Source of the DNA: Halocatena halophila
GTDB lineage: Archaea; Halobacteriota; Halobacteria; Halobacteriales; Haloarculaceae
Direction: 5' to 3'
Assembly: GCA_027563145.1 (NCBI GenBank)
Contig: CP071306.1
Location: 1,550,001 to 1,614,000 of the forward strand
DNA: 64,000 nucleotides
Shown here: positions 35,739 to 45,062 of the stretch, piece after piece
Layout of the letters: each line of letters starts with the position of its first letter
Position numbering within the stretch: the stretch's first letter is position 1
The notes under the pieces: generated by a model
Database searches by the model: none
Seen by the model: only the letters and a program-made list of their open reading frames with translations
What the model was told of the DNA's origin: nothing
Made by a program: the position numbers and the translations under genes

Positions 35739-36983
35739 ATGAAAGCGAGCACCACCGAGTCGCTGGATATCGAGGCCATCCGGTCAGACTTCCCGATTCT
35801 CCAGCGGGAGGTCAACGAGACGCCGCTCGTGTATCTCGACAACGCTGCGACGAGTCAGACGCCCGAGCCGGTCGTCGAGACGATCGCAGGGTACTACCGC
35901 CACACAAATTCCAACGTCGAGCGGGGGATTCATCAGCTGAGTCAGGAGGCTTCGATCGCCTACGAAGAGGCCCACGATCGGGTTGCCGAGTTCATCGGTG
36001 CGACCGGCGGCCGCGAGGAGGTCATCTTCACGAAAAACACCACGGAGTCGATCAACATCGTTGCTGCCGCCTGGGGACTCGAAGCGCTCGGCCCTGATGA
36101 TGAGATCGTGACCACGCAGATGGAACACCACTCCTCGCTTGTAACTTTCCAGCAGCTGGCCGAGCGGACGGGAGCGACGATCAAATTCGTCGAAATCGAC
36201 GATGATGGCTATCTGGACATGGACCACGCACGCGAGTGCATCACCGACGACACGAAACTCGTCTCCGTGGTACACGCCTCGAACACGCTCGGAACGATCA
36301 ACCCGGTTGCAGAGATTTCCGAGATCGCCCACAATCACGGCGCGCTCGTGCTCGTTGACGGCGCACAGTCCGCACCACACCAGCCGATCGACGTGGAGGC
36401 GATCGATGCGGACTTCTTTGCCTTTTCCGGGCACAAAATGTGTGGGCCGACGGGGATCGGCGTGCTGTATGGCAAACGCGAACTCCTCGAATCGATGCAG
36501 CCGTACCTCTACGGTGGCGGGATGGTCCGCAAGGTGACCTACGAGGAGACCACTTTCGAGGAGCTCCCCTGGAAGTTCGAAGCAGGAACGCCAGTGATCG
36601 CACAGGGAATTGCGCTGGCCAAAGCGTGTGACTATCTCGATGCAATCGGCATGGAGCGCATCGAGGCTCATGGCCAGGAGCTCACAGCGTACGCCCACGA
36701 TCGACTCTCGTCGTTCGACGACATCGAGATCTACGGCCCGCCAGCCGACGATCGCGCTGGGCTCGTTTCGTTCAACGTCGATGGCGTTCACGCACACGAT
36801 CTATCATCGATCGTCAACGACCACGGCGTGGCAATTCGTGCTGGTGATCACTGTACGCAGCCGCTGCACGACACGCTCGGAATTGCGGCCTCCGCGCGTG
36901 CATCGTTCTACCTCTATAACACACGTGAAGAGGTCGACGTCCTGATCGAGGCAATCGATGACGCCAGACAGCTGTTTGCGTGA
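35739..36983 (+). CDS. sufS: cysteine desulfurase SufS
   Basis: The 414-residue PLP enzyme removes sulfur from cysteine for iron-sulfur assembly. The PLP lysine is K233 in SGHKMCG, and the persulfide-carrying cysteine is C372 in IRAGDHCTQP, the type II (SufS) pattern. The substrate-binding motif YLDNAATSQTP and TTESINIV are also present. Its usual partner sufU lies 3.8 kb further on (40826-41242), with three surface-protein genes between. No clear TATA box is placed at leaderless distance. The enzyme works with SufU as sulfur acceptor. Confidence 0.95.
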   Translation: MKASTTESLDIEAIRSDFPILQREVNETPLVYLDNAATSQTPEPVVETIAGYYRHTNSNVERGIHQLSQEASIAYEEAHDRVAEFIGATGGREEVIFTKNTTESINIVAAAWGLEALGPDDEIVTTQMEHHSSLVTFQQLAERTGATIKFVEIDDDGYLDMDHARECITDDTKLVSVVHASNTLGTINPVAEISEIAHNHGALVLVDGAQSAPHQPIDVEAIDADFFAFSGHKMCGPTGIGVLYGKRELLESMQPYLYGGGMVRKVTYEETTFEELPWKFEAGTPVIAQGIALAKACDYLDAIGMERIEAHGQELTAYAHDRLSSFDDIEIYGPPADDRAGLVSFNVDGVHAHDLSSIVNDHGVAIRAGDHCTQPLHDTLGIAASARASFYLYNTREEVDVLIEAIDDARQLFA

Positions 36984-37120
36984 GCAGTGAACTACGACGA
37001 TACATCAGCCCGTAGGAAAAACCGAAATTTCGGGTGACTCATTCTGTGGCAGTGGGCGTTCTCGAATGAAACTGTAAGTAGTCCGAATTGTGCCTCGAAG
37101 ATGGGGCGAAATAGAATAAA

Positions 37121-37178
37121 TGCAGAATATTCTTCTAATAGAACGGAGTCATAGAAAATAATTAATGGATAGTAAGCC
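37121..37178 (+). repeat. duplicated 5' block, copy A
   Basis: TGCAGAATATTCTTCTAATA and the following GAACGGAGTCATAGAAAA run through the ATG of the first PGF-CTERM gene; the block recurs almost unchanged at 39629-39686 before the third gene. It evidently carries the promoter and start of both genes. Confidence 0.8.
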
Positions 37179-38280
37179 GTTACTGTCACGAATTGGAACC
37201 GCGACGATCATCCTACTGATTCTCATTGGAATGGTGATTCCGCTGGGTGCTGGGGCGGGCGAAAAAGAACCCAATGAACCAAATGACGCGCAAGGGGCCG
37301 CCACGCAGATTACGGGTGATTCCATCGATGGGGAGATATCCATGACCGGTGGCACTGACTGGTTCTCGAAGGAATACACCAAAGGAGAAACAATCAATAT
37401 TGTCATTACGAAGAAACTCTGGGAGCAAGGATTGCAAACATTCCTACATGCACCAAATGGAACACAAATAGACAACAGTACAATTCGACGTGGCGTTGAT
37501 ATTGTACAGCTCTCGGCGGACGCACCAGTATCAGGTCGATACGGTGTCCAGATCACTGGTATGCATGATGGAGTGAGAAGTACTGAATACACAATCCATA
37601 CCGACTACAGTAAAAAAATAGTCAAAACTGATGTAGAACTCGCATCCGGTGTGATGGAAGAATCAGAACCAAATAATAATAACTCAAATGCAACTCAAAT
37701 TACAAAAAATGAAATCGTCGGAGCGATAGAACACGACAATTCTGCGGATGAAAAGCCTGACTATTATGCCATTCAGGTCGACAAAGGTGAAAGAATATCA
37801 GTTTTACTTCGTAAAACGGTAGACAGTAACAGGGAGACCATGTCTCTGTATCAACCGAGAGAAGCCGATAATGACCTTTTGGTACGGGACTCCCAGGTAA
37901 TACTGCAGGACGACGATTCTCGCGGCCAGAGCGTTATACACGCAAAACAAAATGGCACAGTAGTTATATTAATTACTGGAGACAAATGGTCGGGTCCAGA
38001 GCCGTTACCCTACAGACTCGAAGTTTCAAGCTTCGGTCACGAACCGCTTCCTTCAGAACAAGAGCCGACACCCACTCAGGCTACCGCAACCGCCGAACCA
38101 ACGGAGCAAGCCACTGAAACTCCGTCCAAGCAAGGGGGTATTGATATCCAGTCAGGGGCAGACTCGGAATCCCCAAACAGTGAGTCTGCGACCACAGAGC
38201 TATTTGGACCAGGCTTTACGGGATCTGGGGCAATCGTTGCGCTCTTGCTCTCCGGATTGTTCGGCTGGCGTCGATCCTGA
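37165..38280 (+). CDS. PGF-CTERM surface protein with two PPC-like domains (copy 1)
   Basis: The 371-residue protein begins with a Sec signal (SRIGTATIILLILIGMVI, cleavage near AGAGE). Two prepeptidase C-terminal (PPC)-like beta domains follow, marked by NEPNDAQGAATQITGD with TDWFSKEYTKGETI, and SEPNNNNSNATQI with PDYYAIQVDKGERISVLL. A Thr/Ser/Glu-rich linker (PTQATATAEPTEQATETP) leads to the sorting signal LFGPGFTGSGAI, a hydrophobic helix and GWRRS. PGF-CTERM proteins are processed by archaeosortase A and lipid-anchored to the envelope. No catalytic domain is visible. Its signal and first domain are closest to the third copy. Confidence 0.85.
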   Translation: MDSKPLLSRIGTATIILLILIGMVIPLGAGAGEKEPNEPNDAQGAATQITGDSIDGEISMTGGTDWFSKEYTKGETINIVITKKLWEQGLQTFLHAPNGTQIDNSTIRRGVDIVQLSADAPVSGRYGVQITGMHDGVRSTEYTIHTDYSKKIVKTDVELASGVMEESEPNNNNSNATQITKNEIVGAIEHDNSADEKPDYYAIQVDKGERISVLLRKTVDSNRETMSLYQPREADNDLLVRDSQVILQDDDSRGQSVIHAKQNGTVVILITGDKWSGPEPLPYRLEVSSFGHEPLPSEQEPTPTQATATAEPTEQATETPSKQGGIDIQSGADSESPNSESATTELFGPGFTGSGAIVALLLSGLFGWRRS

Positions 38281-38401
38281 CGGTTCTCAAACCCGCAGTT
38301 GAAGACCCACTCTGAAGTATAGTAATAAATCAGAACCATACAGTTCGTCAGAATTAATTCAGAATCCTCATATAATAGCAGACGGACGCAATACGTAGTA
38401 A

Positions 38402-39424
38402 ATGGATAGTAATATATCACAAACACAGGTTGTCGTTATTACAGTAGTGACAATTATTCTAGTCGGCCTCGTTGTTTCACCGGTTGCAGGCGCAAGTGAA
38501 GAAGAGAGCGAACCAAATGACGCTCCAGGTGCAACAACCCTTATCTCAGGCAGTTCCATCGACGGAAAAATCAGTACAGAGGGCGATGAGGACTGGGTTG
38601 GGAAAAAATATGATTCGGGAGAGAAAGTCACCTTTACCGTAGCAAAGCCGCTCTGGAACCACGGATTGAAGGTGTCACTGCACGGGCCGAATGGATCACA
38701 GTTGGACAACACCACTGTCAGAAAGGGCGTCGATATTGCAACTGTCTCAGTGACCGCAAAGAATGCTGGATTCCACGCTGTCAGAATTCAGGGAATCGGA
38801 CCAGATCGTCAGGGAGCGAACTACACCGTCCACACCGACCCCGATAAGCAACAGGACCCAACCAAAGTATCCCTCCCCTCCGGAATGGTTCGCGACTCCG
38901 AGCCAAACAACGGCTCATTCGACGCACAAAAAGTCGATAAAAAATCCGTAAGTGGTGCTATTAATGATAATAAAGATCGGGACGTATATGCCATACAAGT
39001 AACTGAAGGTGAAAAGGTATCAATATTGATTGAAAATATAAATAATGAAAATTGGGTCAAATACGAGATGTATTCACCCGCAGATCTAGATGGCCACCGC
39101 AGTGAAATCGCAGAAGGTGAATTCGATGATGACCCACGTTCTCAGGTCGTCGTTACCCCTGAAAGGAGTGGTACTATGCTAGTGAAAATGAGAGGAACTA
39201 TTAATAAAAATTTGGTGAAGTACAAAATCGATGTTTCGTATCCGGGTCGAACATCCACACCGTCTGACGACAAACAGTCAAATGGTCAATCGGATGAATC
39301 AGGAGACACCGAGAATTCGTCCACTGATTCGGAGATGACAAAACTGTTCGGACCGGGCTTTACAGGACCTGCTGCGATTCTCGCGCTCCTCCTCACAGGG
39401 CTGTTTGGCTGGCGTCGTACCTGA
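38402..39424 (+). CDS. PGF-CTERM surface protein with two PPC-like domains (copy 2)
   Basis: The 340-residue middle paralogue has its own Sec signal (VVVITVVTIILVGLVVSPVA) and the same order: PPC-like domain (SEPNDAPGATTLISGS, GDEDWVGKKYDSGEKVTF), a second one (DSEPNNGSFDAQKV, RDVYAIQVTEGEKVSILI), a short linker and LFGPGFTGPAAILALLLTGL followed by FGWRRT. The N terminus differs from copies 1 and 3, while the C-terminal anchor is nearly identical to copy 3. Base composition in the second domain is A/T-rich. Probably an envelope-anchored binding protein; ligand unknown. Confidence 0.85.
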   Translation: MDSNISQTQVVVITVVTIILVGLVVSPVAGASEEESEPNDAPGATTLISGSSIDGKISTEGDEDWVGKKYDSGEKVTFTVAKPLWNHGLKVSLHGPNGSQLDNTTVRKGVDIATVSVTAKNAGFHAVRIQGIGPDRQGANYTVHTDPDKQQDPTKVSLPSGMVRDSEPNNGSFDAQKVDKKSVSGAINDNKDRDVYAIQVTEGEKVSILIENINNENWVKYEMYSPADLDGHRSEIAEGEFDDDPRSQVVVTPERSGTMLVKMRGTINKNLVKYKIDVSYPGRTSTPSDDKQSNGQSDESGDTENSSTDSEMTKLFGPGFTGPAAILALLLTGLFGWRRT

Positions 39425-39628
39425 ATCCCTTGTCTTTGTATCGCACAAGTGCTGGCATTCGCTGAGATACCGAGGTGGTAAATCGAAATCAAGATTGATG
39501 TCGGGCGATTAGCGTCACATATCTGCCGATCGGGGACCGGTCGAAAAAGCCATCCTGTTCAATTGTAATTGAGGCGTAGCACCTGATCAACTACCGATCA
39601 GATTGTATCATCTGGCCGGCTGTTGGAA
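39425..39628. other. spacer between copies 2 and 3
   Basis: About 200 bases without a gene. Its composition is closer to core DNA than the flanks, and I could not match it to an insertion sequence. It may be a remnant of an inserted or deleted gene. Confidence 0.3.
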
Positions 39629-39686
39629 TGCAGAATATTCTTCTAATAGAACAGAGTCATAGAAATTAGCTAATGGATAGTAAGAA
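39629..39686 (+). repeat. duplicated 5' block, copy B
   Basis: Nearly identical to 37121-37178, differing at a few positions (GAACAGAGTC versus GAACGGAGTC, then ATAGAAATTAGCTAATGG). It places the third gene's ATG at 39673 in the same context as the first. Confidence 0.8.
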
Positions 39687-40761
39687 GTCACTGTCACGTA
39701 TTGGAACCGCGACGATTGTCCTGCTGGTGCTCGTCGGAATGGCAGTTCCGCTGGGTGCTGGAGCAGGCGACAAAGAGCCAAACGAACCGAATGACGCGCA
39801 GGGAGCCGCTACACCGATAACGGGTGATTCCATAGACGGTGAGATTTCAATATCCGGTGGAACCGACTGGTTCGCAAAAGAGTACGCTAAAGGAGAGTCC
39901 ATCGAAATCGTTATCACCAAACCACTCTGGGACCGGGGACAAAAAATGTCACTCCACAGCCAAAACGGAACACAGTTGGATAACACCACTGCCCTGCAAG
40001 GTGTGGATATCGCTGTCCTTTCAGCAAAAGCACCAGAATCAGGTACGTATGGGGTGAAAATCGAGGGTGCTGAAAGCGACGTCAAGAACTCTCATTACAC
40101 AGTGCATACGAATTATGAAGGTAGTAAAGAAAGGACAGATGTCGAACTACCGGATGAAACGCTGGTGGAAAAAGAGCCGAACGATAACCTCTCAAATGCA
40201 ATTCCAGTAACGAAAAAGAAGGTCTCGGGGACGTTAACCGATGATAGAGATAGAGACGAATACGTAATCCAGGCCGAGAAGGGGGAAAAGATGTCAATAC
40301 TTCTTAAATTAAAGAATAATGGCTATAATTTAGATGGAGCTACAATACATTCAGTAAATCACGATGGGGAGACTATCGGTGCCGATCATATATACCTAAG
40401 TGAAGAGAATAGGAGAGGCCAATCAGTTGTGCAAGCTAAACGAGATGGAAGATTAGAATTTATAGTGGATGGTGATGTGATTGACCACGATAAAAACCTG
40501 AGTTATACGTTTGAAGTGGAAAGCCTCGGCCAAGAACCACTCCCTTCAGAAAAGGATTCGACATCCACCGAAGAGCCTTCCACAACCGAACAAACGGCAC
40601 AAGGCACTGAAACGGCCACCGAGCAAGCAGATACTGACACCGGTACTGCGACTGCATCCACCGAATCCGACGCCACGCAACTGTTCGGACCGGGCTTTAC
40701 AGGACCGGCTGCGATTCTCGCCCTTCTCCTCACAGGGCTGTTCGGCTGGCGTCGATCCTAA
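39673..40761 (+). CDS. PGF-CTERM surface protein with two PPC-like domains (copy 3)
   Basis: The 362-residue third paralogue starts MDSKKSLSRIGTATIVLLVL, matching copy 1 through the first PPC-like domain (EPNEPNDAQGAATPITGD, TDWFAKEYAKGESIEIVI), then diverges in the second domain (EKEPNDNLSNAIPV, RDEYVIQAEKGEKMSILL) and ends like copy 2 (LFGPGFTGPAAILALLLTGL then FGWRRS). It thus looks like a mosaic of its neighbours. The linker is rich in Thr and Glu and is probably glycosylated. It ends 64 bases before sufU. Anchoring by archaeosortase A is inferred from the PGF motif. Confidence 0.85.
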   Translation: MDSKKSLSRIGTATIVLLVLVGMAVPLGAGAGDKEPNEPNDAQGAATPITGDSIDGEISISGGTDWFAKEYAKGESIEIVITKPLWDRGQKMSLHSQNGTQLDNTTALQGVDIAVLSAKAPESGTYGVKIEGAESDVKNSHYTVHTNYEGSKERTDVELPDETLVEKEPNDNLSNAIPVTKKKVSGTLTDDRDRDEYVIQAEKGEKMSILLKLKNNGYNLDGATIHSVNHDGETIGADHIYLSEENRRGQSVVQAKRDGRLEFIVDGDVIDHDKNLSYTFEVESLGQEPLPSEKDSTSTEEPSTTEQTAQGTETATEQADTDTGTATASTESDATQLFGPGFTGPAAILALLLTGLFGWRRS

Positions 40762-40825
40762 AAAACCGGTTGCGCCTCAACAGCACGATACGTTTTTCCG
40801 GCGGTAGCGACTATCCAGGATAACG

Positions 40826-41242
40826 ATGGGACTGGGCTCAGATATGTATCGCCAGCAGATCCTCGATCACTACAAAAATCCCCGCAACTACGGTGAACTC
40901 GAGGACCCAACGTTCTCACACACCGGCGAAAATCCGACGTGTGGCGACACGATCCAGATGGACGTTGTGCTGGCCGACGACGATGAAACGATCGAACGGG
41001 TGGCGTTCTCCGGCGATGGCTGTGCAATCAGCCAGGCAAGCGCCTCGTTGCTCACCGAGATGCTCACGGGAATGACGCTCGAGGACCTCGACGAACTCGA
41101 TCGCGACGACGTGATCGAGATGCTCGGCGTCGACATCAGCCCGATGCGGGTCAAATGCGCGGTCCTCGCGGAGAAAGTCGCACAGGACGGCGCGAAGATC
41201 CACACCGGTGAAATTGAAATCGACTCGACGAAAACCGAGTAA
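40826..41242 (+). CDS. sufU: SufU/IscU iron-sulfur scaffold or sulfur-transfer protein
   Basis: The 138-residue protein has the three cysteines of the family: C39 in NPTCGD, C66 in GDGCAIS and C111 in VKCAVL, plus D41 beside the first. The N terminus MGLGSDMYRQQILDHYKNPR is typical. SufU accepts the persulfide sulfur from SufS and, with zinc bound at these cysteines, passes it to the SufBCD assembly; as IscU it could also hold a nascent cluster. A TATA-like TACGTTTTT lies about 30 bases upstream (40790-40798), so it has its own promoter, separate from sufS. Confidence 0.92.
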   Translation: MGLGSDMYRQQILDHYKNPRNYGELEDPTFSHTGENPTCGDTIQMDVVLADDDETIERVAFSGDGCAISQASASLLTEMLTGMTLEDLDELDRDDVIEMLGVDISPMRVKCAVLAEKVAQDGAKIHTGEIEIDSTKTE

Positions 41243-41319
41243 CGACGCACTTTGCGGTTATTTTTGCCGAAACGAACGAGTGCGACCGTCTCGACTACAT
41301 ACTGACCAGAGAGAGTGTC

Positions 41320-42060
41320 ATGTCCGATCCGAACACGGAACTACTGCAGGTGGAACTCGACGTGTGGCACCCGGACTGCTGGACGACGGAATTGAACGAA
41401 GAAACCGGTGCAGGAGTGCTGGGCCACGGAAGCATGGTAACCGGTGAAGAAGCAAGCGAGCGGTGTACGATCTACGGCCAGTCAGCCCAGCAGGTCGAGA
41501 CAGCGTGGTCGGTCGCAGATCAGTCCGCACGCATCGAACACATTCATCCACTCCACCCACGACCACGCCAGCGCGCGGGGGACACCGCAGGCATCGGTCG
41601 ATTCGTCCAGGACGTTGTCATCGAATACGACACGACAGAAGGGATCGGACCAGGATTCGCAGCGCGTGGTTTTCTTCTGGATCGTAGTTCCAGAATGACC
41701 GACGGACATGAGCGGTGGCCACTGCTCATAGCGACAGATCGGTCAACAATCGATCGCAAACTCGAGTCGTTGCGAACAGAATACGACGCGGCGATCGATC
41801 TCCGAAGGCTCGAAGCTGCCGAACGAAACCGGTCCGACACGTGTTCCCCGTCCGTCGATCACCTCACGCCGCGACAGCGCGAAGCGTTCGAACTCGCACG
41901 GAGTCGTGGCTACTACGAATGGCCTCGTGGTGTGAGTGCAACGGATCTTGCAGCCGAGCTCTCGGTCTCGAAAAGCACATTCCTTGAGCACCTGCGGGGT
42001 GCTGAGCGACAACTGCTCTGTGGCGAGCAGACCGAAAAACGAAAACACCCGACCATGTGA
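41320..42060 (+). CDS. Bat-type helix-turn-helix regulator
   Basis: The 246-residue protein ends in the HTH_10 (bacterio-opsin activator) domain: LTPRQREAFELARSRGYYEW, PRGVSATDLAAELSVSKSTF, LEHLRGAERQLL. The first about 180 residues form the companion alpha/beta sensor-like domain with WHPDCWTTELNE. Such proteins are very common haloarchaeal transcription activators or repressors, most with unknown targets. The gene stands between sufU and the methyltransferase/AzlCD genes, which it might control, although nothing in the sequence shows this. No binding-site palindrome was seen nearby. Confidence 0.85.
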   Translation: MSDPNTELLQVELDVWHPDCWTTELNEETGAGVLGHGSMVTGEEASERCTIYGQSAQQVETAWSVADQSARIEHIHPLHPRPRQRAGDTAGIGRFVQDVVIEYDTTEGIGPGFAARGFLLDRSSRMTDGHERWPLLIATDRSTIDRKLESLRTEYDAAIDLRRLEAAERNRSDTCSPSVDHLTPRQREAFELARSRGYYEWPRGVSATDLAAELSVSKSTFLEHLRGAERQLLCGEQTEKRKHPTM

Positions 42061-42134
42061 GGCCAATTGTCTTCTGCAGTGGGAGATTCGGTCCACATGC
42101 CCCCGTCACTCCCCGAGTCCCTCCACATTCACCT

Positions 42135-42836
42135 ATGTCGGGACCCAGTCGTGCAGAATGGACGGAACTGTACAGTGAAACGCTCGATAGCGACGCCTGT
42201 TTGATGCCGACCGACCCCCTCCCGTTCGTTGACGAAATCGAAGCCATCCTTTCCGAAGAATCCTGCGAGCGTGTTTTAGAAGCAGCCGCTGGCGAAGGGA
42301 GAAACACACAACGGCTCGCTGAGACAGTGTCGGAATATCACGCCTGTGATATCAGTGCCGACGCACTAAAGACCTGCAAACGGCGGGCGGGCTCACAGGC
42401 CACAATTCGAGAGGCCGATATCCGGTCGTTGCCGTATACGTCGCCCTTTGGAGCCACGATACTGCTCGATGCACTCACGCATTTTCGCGACGTTGAACTC
42501 GTCCTGCGTGAACTGCAGCGTGTGACCGAGACGGGCGGCTACGTGATTTTTAACATGCCAATCGATGGCGACGACGCAGCAACCAACGGCGAACTGATCG
42601 CCGATTACGGTCCGTTATGCGAATACGAATACCGCAACGACAACTATTCGACGACATATATGTTCATCAGCAATTATAGACAATTCTGTGAACTGCTGTC
42701 GTCACTCCAACTGCCCATCGACTGTGTGAGCTCCTGGGAGTGGCGAGATCCACCCCATCCAGAATACCGAAACGAAACACACGATCACAAGAACCTCTTA
42801 TTATATGCTAGAGTGACAGATGCAAGGGGCAACTGA
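42135..42836 (+). CDS. class I SAM-dependent methyltransferase
   Basis: The start MSGPSRAEWTELYSE is preferred over an upstream frame. The SAM-binding motif I is VLEAAAGEGRNTQ, motif II ends YHACDISADALKTCKR, and post-I segments include IREADIRSLPY and ILLDALTHFRD, the Methyltransf_11/25 arrangement. The C-terminal region (EWRDPPHPEYRNETHDHKNLLLYAR) may form the substrate site. It overlaps the AzlC start by 17 bases, so it is co-transcribed with the exporter. The methyl acceptor is unknown. Confidence 0.8.
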   Translation: MSGPSRAEWTELYSETLDSDACLMPTDPLPFVDEIEAILSEESCERVLEAAAGEGRNTQRLAETVSEYHACDISADALKTCKRRAGSQATIREADIRSLPYTSPFGATILLDALTHFRDVELVLRELQRVTETGGYVIFNMPIDGDDAATNGELIADYGPLCEYEYRNDNYSTTYMFISNYRQFCELLSSLQLPIDCVSSWEWRDPPHPEYRNETHDHKNLLLYARVTDARGN

Positions 42837-43542
42837 GCAGACCGATAGCAGTCAGTTCACAGCCGATGGGTTCGTTCGTGGCCTCCATGAGAGCGTCCCC
42901 ATCGCCGTTGCGGTGTTCACCTACGGTGTCGTGTTTGGCGTTCTTGCACGCCAGACTCCGCTGGGAACCATCGAAACACTGCTCATGAGCGTGACCGTTT
43001 TCGCAGCTTCCGCGCAGTTTGTCGTGCTCGATCTGTGGCGCACACCGCTGGCTGTTATCCCGATTGTCATCACGACGGTCGCCGTGAATCTTCGCCATCT
43101 GTTGCTGTCAGCGGCACTTGAGCCCTGGTTCTCCCGGCTGAAGCGCGGACGAATCTATGGAACGCTGTTTTTTCTGAACGACGAATCGTGGGGCTTGACG
43201 ATGCGTGCCCATTCGGACGGTGAAACGGATGGTGCCTATCTTCTCGGGAGTGGCTGTCTCGTTTTCGTTGCCTGGGTGAGCGCAACTGGTGTTGGCCTCA
43301 CTGCTGGTGGGCTCATCAGTGATCCCACCCGGTTCGGCCTCGATATGGCGTTTGCGGCCGTCTACATTGCGTTGCTGGTGGGCGTCTGGGACGGTCGGTC
43401 GGACGCCGTTCCCGTTGCCGTTGGGGGTGGCGTTGCACTCGTGGCGTCGATGATTCTTGCGGGGAGCTGGCATATCATCATTGGTGGACTCGCCGGGAGT
43501 CTCGCCGGTGTCGTTCGTGACGAACTGGGTGAACACCAATGA
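42820..43542 (+). CDS. azlC: branched-chain amino acid exporter, AzlC subunit
   Basis: The 240-residue membrane protein has the AzlC pattern: FVRGLHESVPIAVAVFTYGVVFGVLA, FAASAQFVVLDLW, VNLRHLLLSAALEPWFS, LFFLNDESWGL. With AzlD it forms a proton-coupled exporter of branched-chain amino acids or analogues. Its start overlaps the methyltransferase gene and its stop overlaps the azlD start by 4 bases, giving a tight three-gene operon. Substrate specificity is by family only. Confidence 0.9.
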   Translation: MQGATEQTDSSQFTADGFVRGLHESVPIAVAVFTYGVVFGVLARQTPLGTIETLLMSVTVFAASAQFVVLDLWRTPLAVIPIVITTVAVNLRHLLLSAALEPWFSRLKRGRIYGTLFFLNDESWGLTMRAHSDGETDGAYLLGSGCLVFVAWVSATGVGLTAGGLISDPTRFGLDMAFAAVYIALLVGVWDGRSDAVPVAVGGGVALVASMILAGSWHIIIGGLAGSLAGVVRDELGEHQ

Positions 43543-43841
43543 ACGCTACCGGCGTGCTCGCGATTGCAGGCATGGCCGTTGGAACGTATCTCACACGAAT
43601 TGGTGGCTACTGGCTCGTCAGTAGGTTCGAGTTGACATCCAGGGCCAGAGCGTGGCTCGAATACGTTCCAGCAGCAGTGCTGGCGTCGCTGGTCGTGCCA
43701 GAGCTCACCACTGGCGGGCCAGAAAAGCTCGTGGCTGGGATGGGCGTGTTGTTCGTTGCCTACCGGTGGGGAAATATCCTTTACTCGATGCTTGCCGGCA
43801 TCGGTCTCGTTCTGGTTTTCAGACAGCTACCGCTCGGGTGA
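43539..43841 (+). CDS. azlD: branched-chain amino acid exporter, AzlD subunit
   Basis: This 100-residue protein with three to four membrane helices has the AzlD signature YLTRIGGYWLVSRFE and VPAAVLASLVVPEL. It is required as small partner of AzlC. The ATGA overlap with azlC indicates translational coupling. It converges on radA, with 4 bases between the stop codons. Confidence 0.88.
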   Translation: MNATGVLAIAGMAVGTYLTRIGGYWLVSRFELTSRARAWLEYVPAAVLASLVVPELTTGGPEKLVAGMGVLFVAYRWGNILYSMLAGIGLVLVFRQLPLG

Positions 43842-43845
43842 GTGC

Positions 43846-44874
43846 CTACTCGGGTTTCAGTCCGGCACCTTCGACGCGCATCACAGATTCGCCATCGGGC
43901 AGGTTTGGTGCATCCACGAGTTTGACGATCCGCTTGTTCGCTTTCGATTTTCGCAGATACATGCGGAAGGTGGATTTGTGCCCGAGGATGTTGCCACCGA
44001 TCGGTTTCGTTGGATCGCCGAAGAAGGCGTCCGGATTCGACTGCACCTGGTTGGTGACGAGGACGGCCGCGTTGTAGAGATTGCCCAGTCGATCGAGATC
44101 GTGGAGATGTTTGTTGAGCTTTTGCTGGCGGTTGGCGAGCTCACCACGTCCGACGTACTCAGCACGGAAATGTGCCGTCAGCGAGTCGACACAGACCAAC
44201 CGCACTGGGTATTCGCTGTCTTCGTGTTCGCTGGCGATTTCCTGGGCCTTCTCGGCGAGCAAAATCTGGTGGTTCGAGTTGAACGCTTTGGCCACGTGGA
44301 TGTAATCCAGGAACGTGTCGATGAGTTCCGCAACTGCGGCCTCGTCGGTTGCGCTGCCTTCGATATCGCGGTCTTCCATTGCGGCCTCAATCAGTGAGTC
44401 ATCGAGTCCCCGGACCATCTCGTCGATCCGTTCGGGCCGGAAGGTATCCTCCGAATCCACGAAGATCGCGCTTCCGCCGAGTCCGCCAACCGATTTTGGC
44501 AGCTGGACGTTCACCGCGAGCTGGTGGGTGATCTGGGATTTGCCCGCACCGAACTCGCCGTACACCTCCGTGATCGACTGGGTCTCGACGCCGCCGCCGA
44601 GCATCTCATCGATTTCGTCGATCTGGAACTGGAGTTTGCCGATGCGTTCGCGTCGCTGGAGGACCGACGCACCCGTCTCGAAGCCACCAATATCCGCCTG
44701 CTCACGCGCGGCCTGGATGATATCGTGGGCCGTTGACTCACCCACATCTGCGGTGTTCGAAAGCTCGGCGGGGCTCGCGACCGCAATGCCCTGAAACGAA
44801 TCGTAGCCGTTGTCCGTCAACTTCTCGGCCGTGGCCGGTCCCACGCCCGGGAGGTTCTCGAGATCTGTCGCCAT
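43846..44874 (-). CDS. radA: DNA repair and recombination protein RadA
   Basis: This is the archaeal RecA/Rad51 recombinase of 342 residues. An N-terminal helix-hairpin-helix domain ([21 protein letters not shown]) binds DNA; the polymerisation motif GFETG, Walker [10 protein letters not shown] and Walker B-type [15 protein letters not shown] follow; the end [20 protein letters not shown] is highly conserved. It forms filaments on single-stranded DNA for strand exchange. The start [12 protein letters not shown] (44874) rather than MSGEGQAEC (44901) is supported by a TATA box at 44899-44906 and by RadA N termini. Confidence 0.97.
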   Translation of the reverse strand: MATDLENLPGVGPATAEKLTDNGYDSFQGIAVASPAELSNTADVGESTAHDIIQAAREQADIGGFETGASVLQRRERIGKLQFQIDEIDEMLGGGVETQSITEVYGEFGAGKSQITHQLAVNVQLPKSVGGLGGSAIFVDSEDTFRPERIDEMVRGLDDSLIEAAMEDRDIEGSATDEAAVAELIDTFLDYIHVAKAFNSNHQILLAEKAQEIASEHEDSEYPVRLVCVDSLTAHFRAEYVGRGELANRQQKLNKHLHDLDRLGNLYNAAVLVTNQVQSNPDAFFGDPTKPIGGNILGHKSTFRMYLRKSKANKRIVKLVDAPNLPDGESVMRVEGAGLKPE

Positions 44875-44898
44875 GCACTCGGCTTGTCCCTCACCACT

Positions 44899-44906
44899 CA
44901 TAAACG
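44899..44906 (-). promoter_or_regulatory. TATA box of radA
   Basis: GTTTATGA on the minus strand, centred about 28 bases before the ATG at 44874, consistent with a leaderless radA transcript. Confidence 0.55.
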
Positions 44907-45062
44907 CTCGTTAACAGCGGAGTGAAAGTGAAACAGTGGGAAGGAGGTGGAGCTGTGGTATGCATCCAATGGAAAGCAAGTCTCAGCCACAGAACCATCT
45001 CTGTCGTAAATATGGATCAATATTGTTCGAATAGATATTATAATAAAATGAGCTGGGATAAA

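Noticed and set aside
39425..39628. Insertion-sequence remnant between PGF-CTERM copies 2 and 3
   Set aside because: The reverse complement gives no continuous transposase-like frame and no terminal inverted repeats were found.
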